From positions 1 through 9,575 of the forward strand of contig JBEINZ010000117.1 in NCBI GenBank assembly GCA_040377825.1: a stretch of 9,575 nucleotides of DNA. The letters are read 5' to 3'. Within the stretch, counting starts at the first letter, position 1. Every line of letters begins with the position of its first letter. The notes below the pieces were generated by a model that saw only the letters and a list, made by a program, of their open reading frames with translations, was not told the DNA's origin and made no database searches. The DNA is from JBEINZ01 sp040377825. GTDB lineage: Bacteria; Pseudomonadota; Alphaproteobacteria; Rhizobiales; Ancalomicrobiaceae. A program made the position numbers and the translations under genes. This document shows positions 1 to 5,959 of the stretch, one piece after another.

Positions 1-1622
1 AGGCCCGTGCCTTCGTGGCGGCGGTCATACCCGGAGTCGGCTTGGACAAAGGGCGTTCCGAGCCGCCCGATATCCTTTTCGGCGATACCAATCCCCGAAT
101 CGCGCACGTAGAGAGCGATCAACGAACCCTCGCGTTGCGCGCCGATCGTGATCGTGCCGCCAGACTCGGAAAACTTGATCGAGTTGGACAGGAGATTGAT
201 GAAGATTTGCTTGCAGGCCCGCCGGTCGGCGACCAACTCGGGCATTCTGGGCGCGACCGAGGTAATGATCTTCAGCCCGGCCGCCGCTGCCTGATGGCTC
301 ATGAGCTGGCGCAAGCCGTTCAAGAGCTGGGCGACATCGAAGGCCTCGGGGACGATATCGAAATTGCCGGACTCGATCTTCGAGATGTCGAGGATATCGT
401 TCACGACCTGAAGAAGATGCGACCCGGACTCGTGAATAAGCGAGACATACTCCCGCTGGCGCTCCTCGGGGAGCTTGCCGAAAATCTCGCCGTTGAGCAG
501 GTCGGAAAACCCAATGATCGCGTTAAGCGGCGTGCGCAGTTCGTGGCTCACATTGGCCAGGAAGCGCATTTTGGCATGGCTGGCGAGTTCGGCGGCCTCG
601 CGGGCGCGCAGCAATTGCGCCTCTTGCTGCTTACGCTCGGTGACATCGCGCAGCAGGCAGACGACGCGGGCGTCTTGTTCGTTTGGATCGCCGTCGGGAA
701 GCGGGCGGCAGCGCATCTCCAGCCACACATAGTGCGGATTGCCGCCGGTCGACTCGGTTTTCACCCGAAACTCGGTCGTCGAAACGCGGCGGCGCTGAAC
801 GGCATCGGATAATGTGGTGAGATAGGCCGGCCGATCGGCGACGTGCACCCGGCGAAACAACCCATCCGCCCGCGCTTCGGACTGGGTGATGCCGATGAGC
901 CGGTCCACGCCTGGGGAGATATAGAGAATGTCAGCGTTCTCGGCATGGGTGGCGATGACATCGCCAACATTCTCGGCGACCAGCCGATAGCGCGCATGAC
1001 GTTGACTGGATGAAAGCTCGCTTGAGCGGAACTGCCCCTCCATCCGCAGCGCGAGCATCGTCATATAAACGACGCCGAAGGTCGAGATTGCCCAGATCGT
1101 CTGCTTCGAGTAGCCGGCACCCAGCGTCAAGCTCGGGAGCATATTGAAAGATGATGCCGCCGCGATTGCCGCGACCGTACCGACGGCGATGGCGAAACCG
1201 CTGCGCGCCACGATCCGCGAACCCGACAGCGCGGCTTCAATCGGGATGACCGCAACCCAAATCAACGCGAATGATTCGATCCCGCCGGTGAAGAGCGCGA
1301 CCCATGAAAAAAGGGCCGCGGAAACCAGCGCCAACGCAACGTGTCCGTGATCGAGCCTTCCGGTTTGCGATACCATCAAGGCAATCGGCGCGGGCGCCAC
1401 GAGCCAGATCAGCGAGCCCGCGGACAGCAAATCCATCGGCCCGACGAAGACCCAGATGAGTGGCACGGCGACAAAGACGGCCATGCCACCAACGAGGTTC
1501 GTGGCGATGAAGGAGTGATGCCGATGTCGTTCGACCAGACTATCCGCCACCGAGGCGTGGACGAGTCCGTCGAAGAACCGATTGAAAGCTGTGATCAGAT
1601 TAAATGCTCGCAACGCACTCAC
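1..1622 (-). CDS. Membrane PAS sensor histidine kinase, DivJ/PleC-like (3' end cut by window)
   Basis: Two-component sensor kinase in the inner membrane. The frame is open from a stop at 1686-1688 to the left edge and gives 540 residues from a GTG at 1622. About six hydrophobic segments lie between residues 38 and 194 (roughly 38-61, 67-86, 95-113, 117-133, 142-158, 175-194). A PAS/PAC domain follows at about 212-330 and a short coiled linker at 331-350. The HisKA box SHELRTPLNAIIGFSDL has phospho-acceptor His360. The ATPase domain shows the N box (LLSNSIKFS, Asn480), the G1 box DSGIGI (Asp508) and the start of the G2 box (GTGL) at the edge, so only the last part of the ATPase domain is missing. 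The start is uncertain: no in-frame ATG lies near, and GTG 1622, TTG 1631 and TTG 1613 compete, with a GGTGAG before TTG 1613. The six-helix + PAS + HisKA layout matches DivJ-type kinases that phosphorylate DivK; that assignment is inference. Confidence 0.88.
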   Translation of the reverse strand, partial: MSALRAFNLITAFNRFFDGLVHASVADSLVERHRHHSFIATNLVGGMAVFVAVPLIWVFVGPMDLLSAGSLIWLVAPAPIALMVSQTGRLDHGHVALALVSAALFSWVALFTGGIESFALIWVAVIPIEAALSGSRIVARSGFAIAVGTVAAIAAASSFNMLPSLTLGAGYSKQTIWAISTFGVVYMTMLALRMEGQFRSSELSSSQRHARYRLVAENVGDVIATHAENADILYISPGVDRLIGITQSEARADGLFRRVHVADRPAYLTTLSDAVQRRRVSTTEFRVKTESTGGNPHYVWLEMRCRPLPDGDPNEQDARVVCLLRDVTERKQQEAQLLRAREAAELASHAKMRFLANVSHELRTPLNAIIGFSDLLNGEIFGKLPEERQREYVSLIHESGSHLLQVVNDILDISKIESGNFDIVPEAFDVAQLLNGLRQLMSHQAAAAGLKIITSVAPRMPELVADRRACKQIFINLLSNSIKFSESGGTITIGAQREGSLIALYVRDSGIGIAEKDIGRLGTPFVQADSGYDRRHEGTG

Positions 1623-1685
1623 CAAGTACAAGCGCCGACACGACTTATTCGTGGCGTCGACAGCGAATATCCTCGCAGTGCATTC

Positions 1686-1700
1686 TTAAGGGCAGGCTAA
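1686..1700 (-). promoter_or_regulatory. CtrA-like site, TTAG-N7-TTAA
   Basis: On the minus strand this reads TTAG, seven bases, TTAA. It is one mismatch from the alphaproteobacterial CtrA consensus TTAA-N7-TTAA. It lies about 65-80 bases upstream of the proposed kinase start, a plausible place for a regulator. One mismatch in an AT-poor genome is suggestive, not proof. Confidence 0.3.
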
Positions 1701-1884
1701 GCCCGAGGGCCGCTAGGCCATTACCAATGGCGTCTAAATCGCCGGAAAAGGTCAATCGCTTGGTATGGTTAACCGAGTCTATCGACAAATACAGATAAGT
1801 CATTAAGGTCTGAAACTGGCGGAAAGCTGGGACTGTGACAGCTCGGAATCTGCTGCTTTGCGAGCGATTTGCGTCGATCATTAA

Positions 1885-1899
1885 AATTCGACTCGAATT
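1885..1899. promoter_or_regulatory. Perfect 15-bp dyad with a GANTC core
   Basis: AATTCGA and TCGAATT flank a single central C, a perfect inverted repeat with 7-bp arms. The centre forms GACTC (1890-1894), a GANTC site recognised by the CcrM methyltransferase of alphaproteobacteria. A second small palindrome, CGAATTCG at 1894-1901, overlaps the right arm. The dyad is about 110 bases upstream of the DUF5330 start and directly behind the weak promoter-like pair 1858-1886, so it could be an operator. The function is inferred from position and symmetry only. Confidence 0.4.
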
Positions 1900-2010
1900 C
1901 GCTTCAAATCCGATCGATGGTCCCAACGTGGATTTCAGGGCTTCGCGCTAGGATCTTCGAGAACGTCGAGCAGGGCCGAGCGCTCTTTGTCGATCTTCGA
2001 GGTGGCACAG

Positions 2011-2472
2011 ATGTTTTCGCTGTTTCGCATGATGATCTTCCTGGCAATTGTTGTTCTCTTCATTCCGGCCGACGAGCAGGAATTGACCAAGAACGCCGAT
2101 ATCCGCTCTGTTGGTCCGGTCGAGGCGATCGTCGTGGCTAGGGCGGCGGTCGACGACGCGCGTGGATTCTGTGCTCGCAATCCGACAGCATGCGAAACCG
2201 GCGCGAGCCTCGCGGCTGTGTTCAGCGCCAAGGCGCGGACGGGCGTGCGCTATGTGTCCGATTGGCTGGCCGCGCCGAAGACCGAAACGCCAGAGAGAAC
2301 GGCCCGCGATTCGTCACCGATCGTTACGGGTTCGCTGCCTACACCCGTCCGCTCACCGGTCTCGGCACCGGCGCAATCCTTTCCGCACGCCGCCGAGCCC
2401 ACGGCCGGGACGCGCGCAGCCATATTATACCCGGAACCGCCGCGCAAACCCTCACGCGGCCGCGCGGCCTAA
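2011..2472 (+). CDS. DUF5330 family small membrane protein
   Basis: A 153-residue protein of unknown function, found mainly in Hyphomicrobiales. Residues 1-20 form one hydrophobic segment (MFSLFRMMIFLAIVVLFIPA), so it is probably anchored in the inner membrane. The family core follows at about 30-87, with the stretch around FCARNPTAC holding Cys54 and Cys61, then a helix ending YVSDWL. From about residue 90 the chain is Pro/Ala/Ser-rich, disordered and basic at the end. I chose ATG 2011 because GAGGTGG sits six bases before it and the hydrophobic segment starts there; the open frame extends upstream to a TTG at 1987. The gene lies 75 bases before sufE on the same strand and may share its transcript. 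The long low-complexity tail is longer than I expect for the family. The family call rests on the core; no biochemical role is known to me. Confidence 0.72.
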   Translation: MFSLFRMMIFLAIVVLFIPADEQELTKNADIRSVGPVEAIVVARAAVDDARGFCARNPTACETGASLAAVFSAKARTGVRYVSDWLAAPKTETPERTARDSSPIVTGSLPTPVRSPVSAPAQSFPHAAEPTAGTRAAILYPEPPRKPSRGRAA

Positions 2473-2503
2473 AAACCTTCCGTTCAGGGTTCGGTTATCG
2501 CCG

Positions 2504-2521
2504 GCGGATCATTATATCCGC
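2504..2521 (+). promoter_or_regulatory. Hairpin/dyad between DUF5330 and sufE
   Basis: GCGGAT and ATCCGC form a perfect 6-bp inverted repeat around the loop CATTAT. It lies in the 75-base gap and ends 26 bases before the sufE start. There is no following T-run, so it is not a classical terminator. The AT-rich centre (ATTATA) could be a -10-like element for sufE or an operator; neither is proven. Confidence 0.3.
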
Positions 2522-2547
2522 GGTTCCTATACGAGCGGGGTAGGCGC

Positions 2548-2973
2548 GTGAGCGCGATCGACGATATTGTGACGGATTTCGAGAGTATCGACGATTGGGA
2601 GGAGCGATACCGCTACCTGATCGAGCTCGGCCGCGCGCTCGAACCGCTGCCTGATTCGATGCGCAACGAGGTCAACAAGGTGCGCGGATGCGCGAGCCAG
2701 GTCTGGCTCGATATCCGCTCTCTAGAGGACGATGGCGTGCGTCGGCTGGAGCTACGCGGCGATTCGGACGCGCATATCGTCAAGGGCTTGGTCGCCATCG
2801 TGATCGCGCTTTATTCCGGCCGCACCCCGAACGAGATCCTCGCGCTCGATCCGGAAGCGGTGTTCCGCACGCTGTCGCTGCGCGAACATTTAACCCCGCA
2901 GCGGTCCAACGGCGTGAATTCGATGGTCGAACGCATCCGCCGCGACGCGCGCGCCCATTTGGAAGCGGCTTGA
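2548..2973 (+). CDS. sufE: Cysteine desulfuration protein SufE
   Basis: SufE accepts persulfide sulfur from the SufS cysteine desulfurase and stimulates Fe-S cluster assembly in the cytoplasm. The 141-residue product has normal family length and covers the whole SufE fold. The key loop reads KVRGCASQVWL, with the sulfur-accepting Cys48. The N-terminal DIVTDFESIDDWEERYRYLIELGR and the C-terminal FRTLSLREHLTPQRSNG stretches are also typical. The start is GTG, set by the family N-terminus, with a G-rich stretch (GGGGTAGG) just before it. The gene is not next to other suf genes; it follows the DUF5330 gene and converges with the DUF6456 gene, whose stop is 28 bases away. No terminator hairpin is visible in that gap. 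Confidence 0.95.
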   Translation: MSAIDDIVTDFESIDDWEERYRYLIELGRALEPLPDSMRNEVNKVRGCASQVWLDIRSLEDDGVRRLELRGDSDAHIVKGLVAIVIALYSGRTPNEILALDPEAVFRTLSLREHLTPQRSNGVNSMVERIRRDARAHLEAA

Positions 2974-3000
2974 TCTGGCCGAGCGATTATAAATGTCGCG

Positions 3001-3807
3001 CTACCGACAGATCTCCGGTCGAAAATCATCCGTGCCCCATTGGCGGATCCGGCCGGACCCCTCCGGCGCGACCACACTTTCGGCCATGCCGTAATGGTCC
3101 GAGAGCCGAGCGAGCGCGATCGTCAGGACGACCTTGGCCGAACGCGGCGGCCAGCGGCGCTCGGCTTCGACTGTCTCCAAGCCCTTGAGAAAACAGCAAA
3201 CATCGATCAGCACGCCGGCTAGATCGGGTCCAACGACCGTGAGCGCCCGGCGCACCCGTTCACGCGCGGCCAGGGCTGCATCCGTCAGTTCCGCCGCCGA
3301 ACCGCGCGCCGAGCCACCACCGCCGAGCGCCGTGCGCCAGTTGGAGGTCACCGAGGGCATCAGGCAGGCCCGCGTGAACTCGATCCGCAATCTCTCGCCG
3401 GCCGCGAAGGATGCCGGCGCGATCATCCGGTTGCCGTGCCGATCCCGTCGGCGGTTAAGCCAGGCGAGCGGACTTTCCGCATCATTGACGAGCGTGATTT
3501 GCGTGTCACCCTCCGGACCGGCGATCGAACGCGCCACCGTCGCGGCAAATTGGTCGTCCCGATCCCCGCCGATTTCCAGGCGCCCGACCTCGGTCAGCGC
3601 CAGCGTGCCGTCCAAGAGCCGGACCGCGAGACCCTCGCCGATCGCTTCCGTCAGAACGGACGGACCAACACGCAGCCGCCGAACCGTGTCCGAGCCGATG
3701 CCTCGCAAAACCGTGCCGCCGGCGCGATCTTCCACCACCGCCGGGCCATCGGCCAAAAGCTGAAGCATGCGCCGTCGCGCTTGCCGTTTGGCTAGATGAT
3801 CGCTCAT
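3001..3807 (-). CDS. DUF6456 domain protein, putative DNA-binding partner of the DnaA-like protein
   Basis: A 268-residue soluble protein. Residues 1-80 resemble a winged-helix fold: a helix rich in Arg/Lys (LAKRQARRRMLQLLADG), then a wing-like end LALTEVGRLEIG. The DUF6456 domain covers about 108-245. It is marked by ESPLAWLNRRRDRHG, AGERLRIEFTRACLMPSVTSNW, LTDAALAARERVRRAL and GPDLAGVLIDVCCFLKGL, ending near RSAKVVLTIALARLSDHYG. The Asp-Val-Cys-Cys core and the following helix are the most family-like. ATG 3807 overlaps the stop of the upstream gene as ATGA and has a strong GAGGAGG site inside that gene, so the two are translationally coupled. The family is widespread in Alphaproteobacteria without a known activity. 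The wing comparison and a role in DNA binding are inference. Confidence 0.85.
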   Translation of the reverse strand: MSDHLAKRQARRRMLQLLADGPAVVEDRAGGTVLRGIGSDTVRRLRVGPSVLTEAIGEGLAVRLLDGTLALTEVGRLEIGGDRDDQFAATVARSIAGPEGDTQITLVNDAESPLAWLNRRRDRHGNRMIAPASFAAGERLRIEFTRACLMPSVTSNWRTALGGGGSARGSAAELTDAALAARERVRRALTVVGPDLAGVLIDVCCFLKGLETVEAERRWPPRSAKVVLTIALARLSDHYGMAESVVAPEGSGRIRQWGTDDFRPEICR

Positions 3808-4235
3808 GCCGCCTCCTCGCAGGTATTCGTCGCGTCAAACTGGCCACACGCCTCGACCGCATATTCGATGCAGTTCAGCACCCGATCGAAATCCGGATCG
3901 TCGCGGTTTTCCTCAATCACGCGGCAGGCATGGGCAACCGTCGTCCGATCCCGCCCGAACCGCCGACCAACCTCGCCGAGGCTGAGACCGAGCCACACAT
4001 GCGCGATGTAGACCGCGACCTGTCGCGCGATGGCGATGTCGGCCGCGCTTCGCGTCGATCGAGCCAGCGCGTCGTCGGGCAGACGGAATGCCGCTGTCAC
4101 TAGTGCATGGATGATGCGGTCCGAGACGAACGGACCTTGAGACCGACCGCGGCTCGGGGCGTTCTGCTCCCGTTCGGTGCGGCCGCCATCCCCACGACCT
4201 GAGTGCGACGCAGATCTCGAAACTTTGCCGGACAT
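3804..4235 (-). CDS. DnaA domain IV-like helix-turn-helix protein
   Basis: A 143-residue protein with only the DNA-binding end of the replication initiator DnaA. Residues 1-35 are basic, Ser/Gly/Arg-rich and probably disordered. Residues 38-130 follow DnaA domain IV: a first helix IIHALVTAAF, ARQVAVYIAHVW, then the helix-turn-helix SLGEVGRRFG and the signature RDRTTVAHACRVIEEN (95-110). In DnaA the signature is usually RDHTTVxHA, so the conserved His is Arg here, which may change base recognition. No AAA+ ATPase domain, Walker motif or DnaB-binding domain is present, so it cannot act as an initiator alone. ATG 4235 follows GGGGGTGG at a short distance. The gene is first of a two-gene unit with the DUF6456 gene. 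It may compete with DnaA or act as a transcription factor; both are inference. Confidence 0.85.
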   Translation of the reverse strand: MSGKVSRSASHSGRGDGGRTEREQNAPSRGRSQGPFVSDRIIHALVTAAFRLPDDALARSTRSAADIAIARQVAVYIAHVWLGLSLGEVGRRFGRDRTTVAHACRVIEENRDDPDFDRVLNCIEYAVEACGQFDATNTCEEAA

Positions 4236-4267
4236 CTAGCCACCCCCAAAAGCTCTGGATCCAACTA

Positions 4268-4285
4268 TTAGGACTATTTTCCTAA
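4268..4285 (-). promoter_or_regulatory. Dyad in the promoter region of the DnaA-like gene
   Basis: TTAGGA and TCCTAA form a perfect 6-bp inverted repeat around CTATTT, about 33-50 bases upstream of the DnaA-like start. On the minus strand a promoter-like pair overlaps it: TTGTCA, 17 bases, AATAGT. A protein bound to this dyad would cover the -10 region, consistent with an operator. This is a position-based inference. Confidence 0.33.
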
Positions 4286-4341
4286 CTCTAAGGCCTGACA
4301 ATCCCCGGTATCAAGCCCCTTCTTGATTCCCCTTGAAGATT

Positions 4342-4355
4342 GCACGGGCTCGTGC
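4342..4355. repeat. Short hairpin GCACG/CGTGC
   Basis: GCACG and CGTGC pair around a GGCT loop. The element lies in the shared upstream region of the DnaA-like gene and the 108-residue gene, between two other dyads. It may be part of an operator cluster or a leader hairpin of the plus-strand transcript. Confidence 0.2.
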
Positions 4356-4374
4356 CTGGGGGACAATAGGATTC

Positions 4375-4383
4375 TTATCCTCA
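4375..4383 (+). promoter_or_regulatory. DnaA-box-like 9-mer TTATCCTCA
   Basis: The nonamer matches the DnaA box TTATCCACA at 8 of 9 positions, with T for A at position 7. It overlaps a small dyad, AGGAT-TCTT-ATCCT at 4368-4381. It lies in the region upstream of the gene for the DnaA domain IV-like protein and may be a site for that protein or for DnaA. A single 8/9 match can occur by chance. Confidence 0.28.
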
Positions 4384-4473
4384 CCCCTTCGCGCGCTCGG
4401 ATACTGAGCCCTCGGTGCATGCCCGGACGCGATCTCGCTTTCGTTGCGGGCGGTTCGGCCGATCGGAGCCAGG

Positions 4474-4800
4474 ATGACGAATTCAAAAGGTCAAGACCGG
4501 ATCGCCCAAAGCGCGATCCGCTCCACGGTGCGAATCGGCGTTGCGACATACGATCGCACCCACATGCTCCCGCGTCTCATCCCGGCGACGCCGGACATGA
4601 TCGCCGACCTGACGCCCACTGGCCGCCGAGCAATTTTGCGGTTGATCTTGAAGGCACTCCGCCGGGAACGGACCCGTGGCCGGTCGGGCCACTGGACCTA
4701 CAGCCTCGACCGTCACATCGGATTGGTTCAGGCTCTCGTCGCGGAGCGGGGGGTAAGCCCTAAGGCTGTATCGGGCGTGTTCGACACTGCGCGCCGCTGA
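4474..4800 (+). CDS. Conserved-looking small helical protein, function unknown
   Basis: A 108-residue basic, soluble protein that I do not firmly recognise. Residues 33-70 (PRLIPATPDMIADLTPTGRR and the following helix) look like an amphipathic Arg-rich module. Residues 71-92 contain SGHWTYSLDRHIGLVQALVAER, an aromatic turn followed by a helix. The layout recalls alphaproteobacterial DUF6477-type proteins, but I would not assign that. I chose ATG 4474 because GGAG lies five bases before it; the frame is open upstream to a TTG at 4444. It is divergent from the DnaA-like gene, and its last 41 bases overlap tail-to-tail the end of the DUF1254 gene. The reading frame has good third-position G/C and a clear ribosome site, so it is likely a real gene. 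Confidence 0.62.
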   Translation: MTNSKGQDRIAQSAIRSTVRIGVATYDRTHMLPRLIPATPDMIADLTPTGRRAILRLILKALRRERTRGRSGHWTYSLDRHIGLVQALVAERGVSPKAVSGVFDTARR

Positions 4801-5314
4801 TCGCAGACTTTGCCTCGGTCTCGTCGAGGGGCGTCGGCGCGAAGATGCGCAGCACGGCAAAGCCTTTTTTGGACTTCCAATCGACGATCAGAAGCTCGCC
4901 GAAGTCTTCGGGGGGATTTTCCCGGATCTGCGCGACTTGATCGACGGTGGCGACGAGCAGGTCGATCGGTTTGGCGCCCGTGCCATGGTCGTTCATGCTG
5001 TAGAGATTGACGCCCTGGCGGTCGAACAAGGCGAGCGACCAGAACGTATCCGGCGGCGATGCGGCGATGCGGACCGGGGCGTCATTTAAGGTGAATTCGC
5101 AGGTTGCCTCGATCATGGCGGGGTCGAGCAAGGGGATCGTCACTTTATCGGGAGCCGGGCGCGGCACGACGTTGAACGCGAAGCCGGGTCCGAAGGTGCG
5201 CAGCCGGGCCCAGGCGTCGGCCTCGGCGTAATGCGGGACGCCGAGCACGGTCACGCCATGAATGATCCCACCGAGGATGAGCCCGCCGAGCGCGAACACA
5301 AGAAGCCGAATCAT
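4760..5314 (-). CDS. DUF1254 family membrane-anchored protein
   Basis: About 184 residues. One N-terminal membrane segment (MIRLLVFALGGLILGGIIHGV) is followed by a probably periplasmic domain. The core PLLDPAMIEATCEFTLNDAPVRIAA and DTFWSLALFDRQGVNLYSMNDH matches the N-terminal DUF1254 region of larger DUF1254/DUF1214 proteins, which are mostly uncharacterised. I chose ATG 5314 rather than the in-frame TTG at 5320: the ATG overlaps the DUF1214 stop as ATGA, and GGAGG sits eight bases before it. The two proteins are therefore probably made together. The 3' end runs 41 bases into the convergent 108-residue gene. The family has no established activity here; a role in the cell envelope is suggested only by the membrane anchor and the upstream PBP gene. 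Confidence 0.82.
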   Translation of the reverse strand: MIRLLVFALGGLILGGIIHGVTVLGVPHYAEADAWARLRTFGPGFAFNVVPRPAPDKVTIPLLDPAMIEATCEFTLNDAPVRIAASPPDTFWSLALFDRQGVNLYSMNDHGTGAKPIDLLVATVDQVAQIRENPPEDFGELLIVDWKSKKGFAVLRIFAPTPLDETEAKSAISGAQCRTRPIQP

Positions 5315-5886
5315 CGGCAAATCCTCCGCTCGATCGTTGGCATGGCCGGGGTGCCGCCGGTCGTGACATTGGCCACGGGCGTGTCGTAAAGCCGCATGAC
5401 AATGGTCAGCGGACCTTTCTCGGGGATCGGCAACCAGTTCCCGGGCCGAGCATTTGGCGACAACGTGATCTCGAAGCGACCATCGGGCTTTCGCAGAATC
5501 TCGCGGCTATGGAAGAAGATCCGCCCAGTCGGGCTTGGGGGCACGTTGCCGGCGGAGTCGAGCAGGCCGAGGGTCCAAAGCCGCGCCTGCGGGGCCTCGC
5601 CGTAAAGCAGGTAATCGCATTCGCCGCGAATGCGCCGCCCCTCGGAATCGCGCGCGGCGAAAAAGGCGATGCCTTCGCCGGAGCCGAGCGGCAATTGCCC
5701 GGTTCGCGCCAGTAGCGCGCGCGAGTAAGGATCGGCGGTCGAACTGCCGCCTTCGGGCCAAGCCGCCCATTCCCCAACCCGATAGGTCGGAAACAGCCAT
5801 TCCTCGCCGATCACGAGCCACGCCGACCCAAGCCCGGTGACGGTGGCGATGACGACGGCGACGAGGAGGTTCAAGACCAGTTGCAA
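5311..5886 (-). CDS. DUF1214 family membrane-anchored protein
   Basis: About 191 residues. A membrane segment at 1-26 (MQLVLNLLVAVVIATVTGLG onward) anchors a probably periplasmic domain. DUF1214 hallmarks are GECDYLLYGEAPQARLWTLGL, the strand-rich middle (GRFEITLSPNARPGNWLPIP) and the end LTIVMRLYDTPVAN. The start is doubtful: the first plausible codon is TTG 5886, without a good ribosome site. The frame is open upstream to a stop near 5951, where FRIKRL would give a positive inside flank, but it contains no ATG or GTG. The gene follows the PBP gene by 73 bases and overlaps the DUF1254 gene by 4. Other organisms usually carry DUF1254 and DUF1214 in one longer protein; here they are separate and in reverse order. 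Confidence 0.82.
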   Translation of the reverse strand: MQLVLNLLVAVVIATVTGLGSAWLVIGEEWLFPTYRVGEWAAWPEGGSSTADPYSRALLARTGQLPLGSGEGIAFFAARDSEGRRIRGECDYLLYGEAPQARLWTLGLLDSAGNVPPSPTGRIFFHSREILRKPDGRFEITLSPNARPGNWLPIPEKGPLTIVMRLYDTPVANVTTGGTPAMPTIERRICR

Positions 5887-5926
5887 GCGCTTGATCCGGA
5901 AACTGAGTGTGTCTAGGTCCTGTCCC

Positions 5927-5949
5927 GATCGGATCGAAGCAATCCGATC
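5927..5949. repeat. 8-bp inverted repeat after the PBP gene
   Basis: GATCGGAT and ATCCGATC form a perfect 8-bp stem around a 7-base loop, 11 bases after the stop of the penicillin-binding protein gene on its strand. No T-run follows, so it is not a classical intrinsic terminator. It could slow transcription or protect the upstream message 3' end, or be one copy of a dispersed palindromic repeat. Confidence 0.45.
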
Positions 5950-5959
5950 CGGCTATGCT

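Larger units (their letters stand above)
1623..2010. other. Gene-free divergent intergenic region, 388 bases
   Basis: This stretch separates the minus-strand kinase from the plus-strand DUF5330 gene. Short open frames cross it on both strands, but none has a convincing ribosome site, codon bias or recognisable family. It contains a near-consensus CtrA site, a CtrA half-site (ATGGTTAA at 1765-1772), two GANTC sites (GAGTC 1775-1779 and GACTC 1890-1894) and a perfect 15-bp dyad. A weak promoter-like pair for the plus strand is TTGCGA at 1858-1863 and TTAAAA at 1881-1886, 17 bases apart. Confidence 0.6.

Noticed and set aside
15..812. Plus-strand open frame of 265 codons
   Set aside because: It lies antisense to the histidine kinase, whose HisKA and ATPase motifs are unmistakable on the other strand; the plus-strand product has no recognisable domain.
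1645..1926. Minus-strand open frame of 93 codons before the kinase
   Set aside because: It overlaps the kinase upstream region in another frame, has no ribosome site and no recognisable family, and the stretch is better read as intergenic.
3506..3862. Minus-strand frame of 118 codons across the DUF6456/DnaA-like junction
   Set aside because: It is a shadow frame of two genes with clear domain signatures and a coupled overlap.
5927..5949. Intrinsic terminator after the PBP gene
   Set aside because: The stem is good but no T-run follows on either strand, so I list it as a repeat instead.
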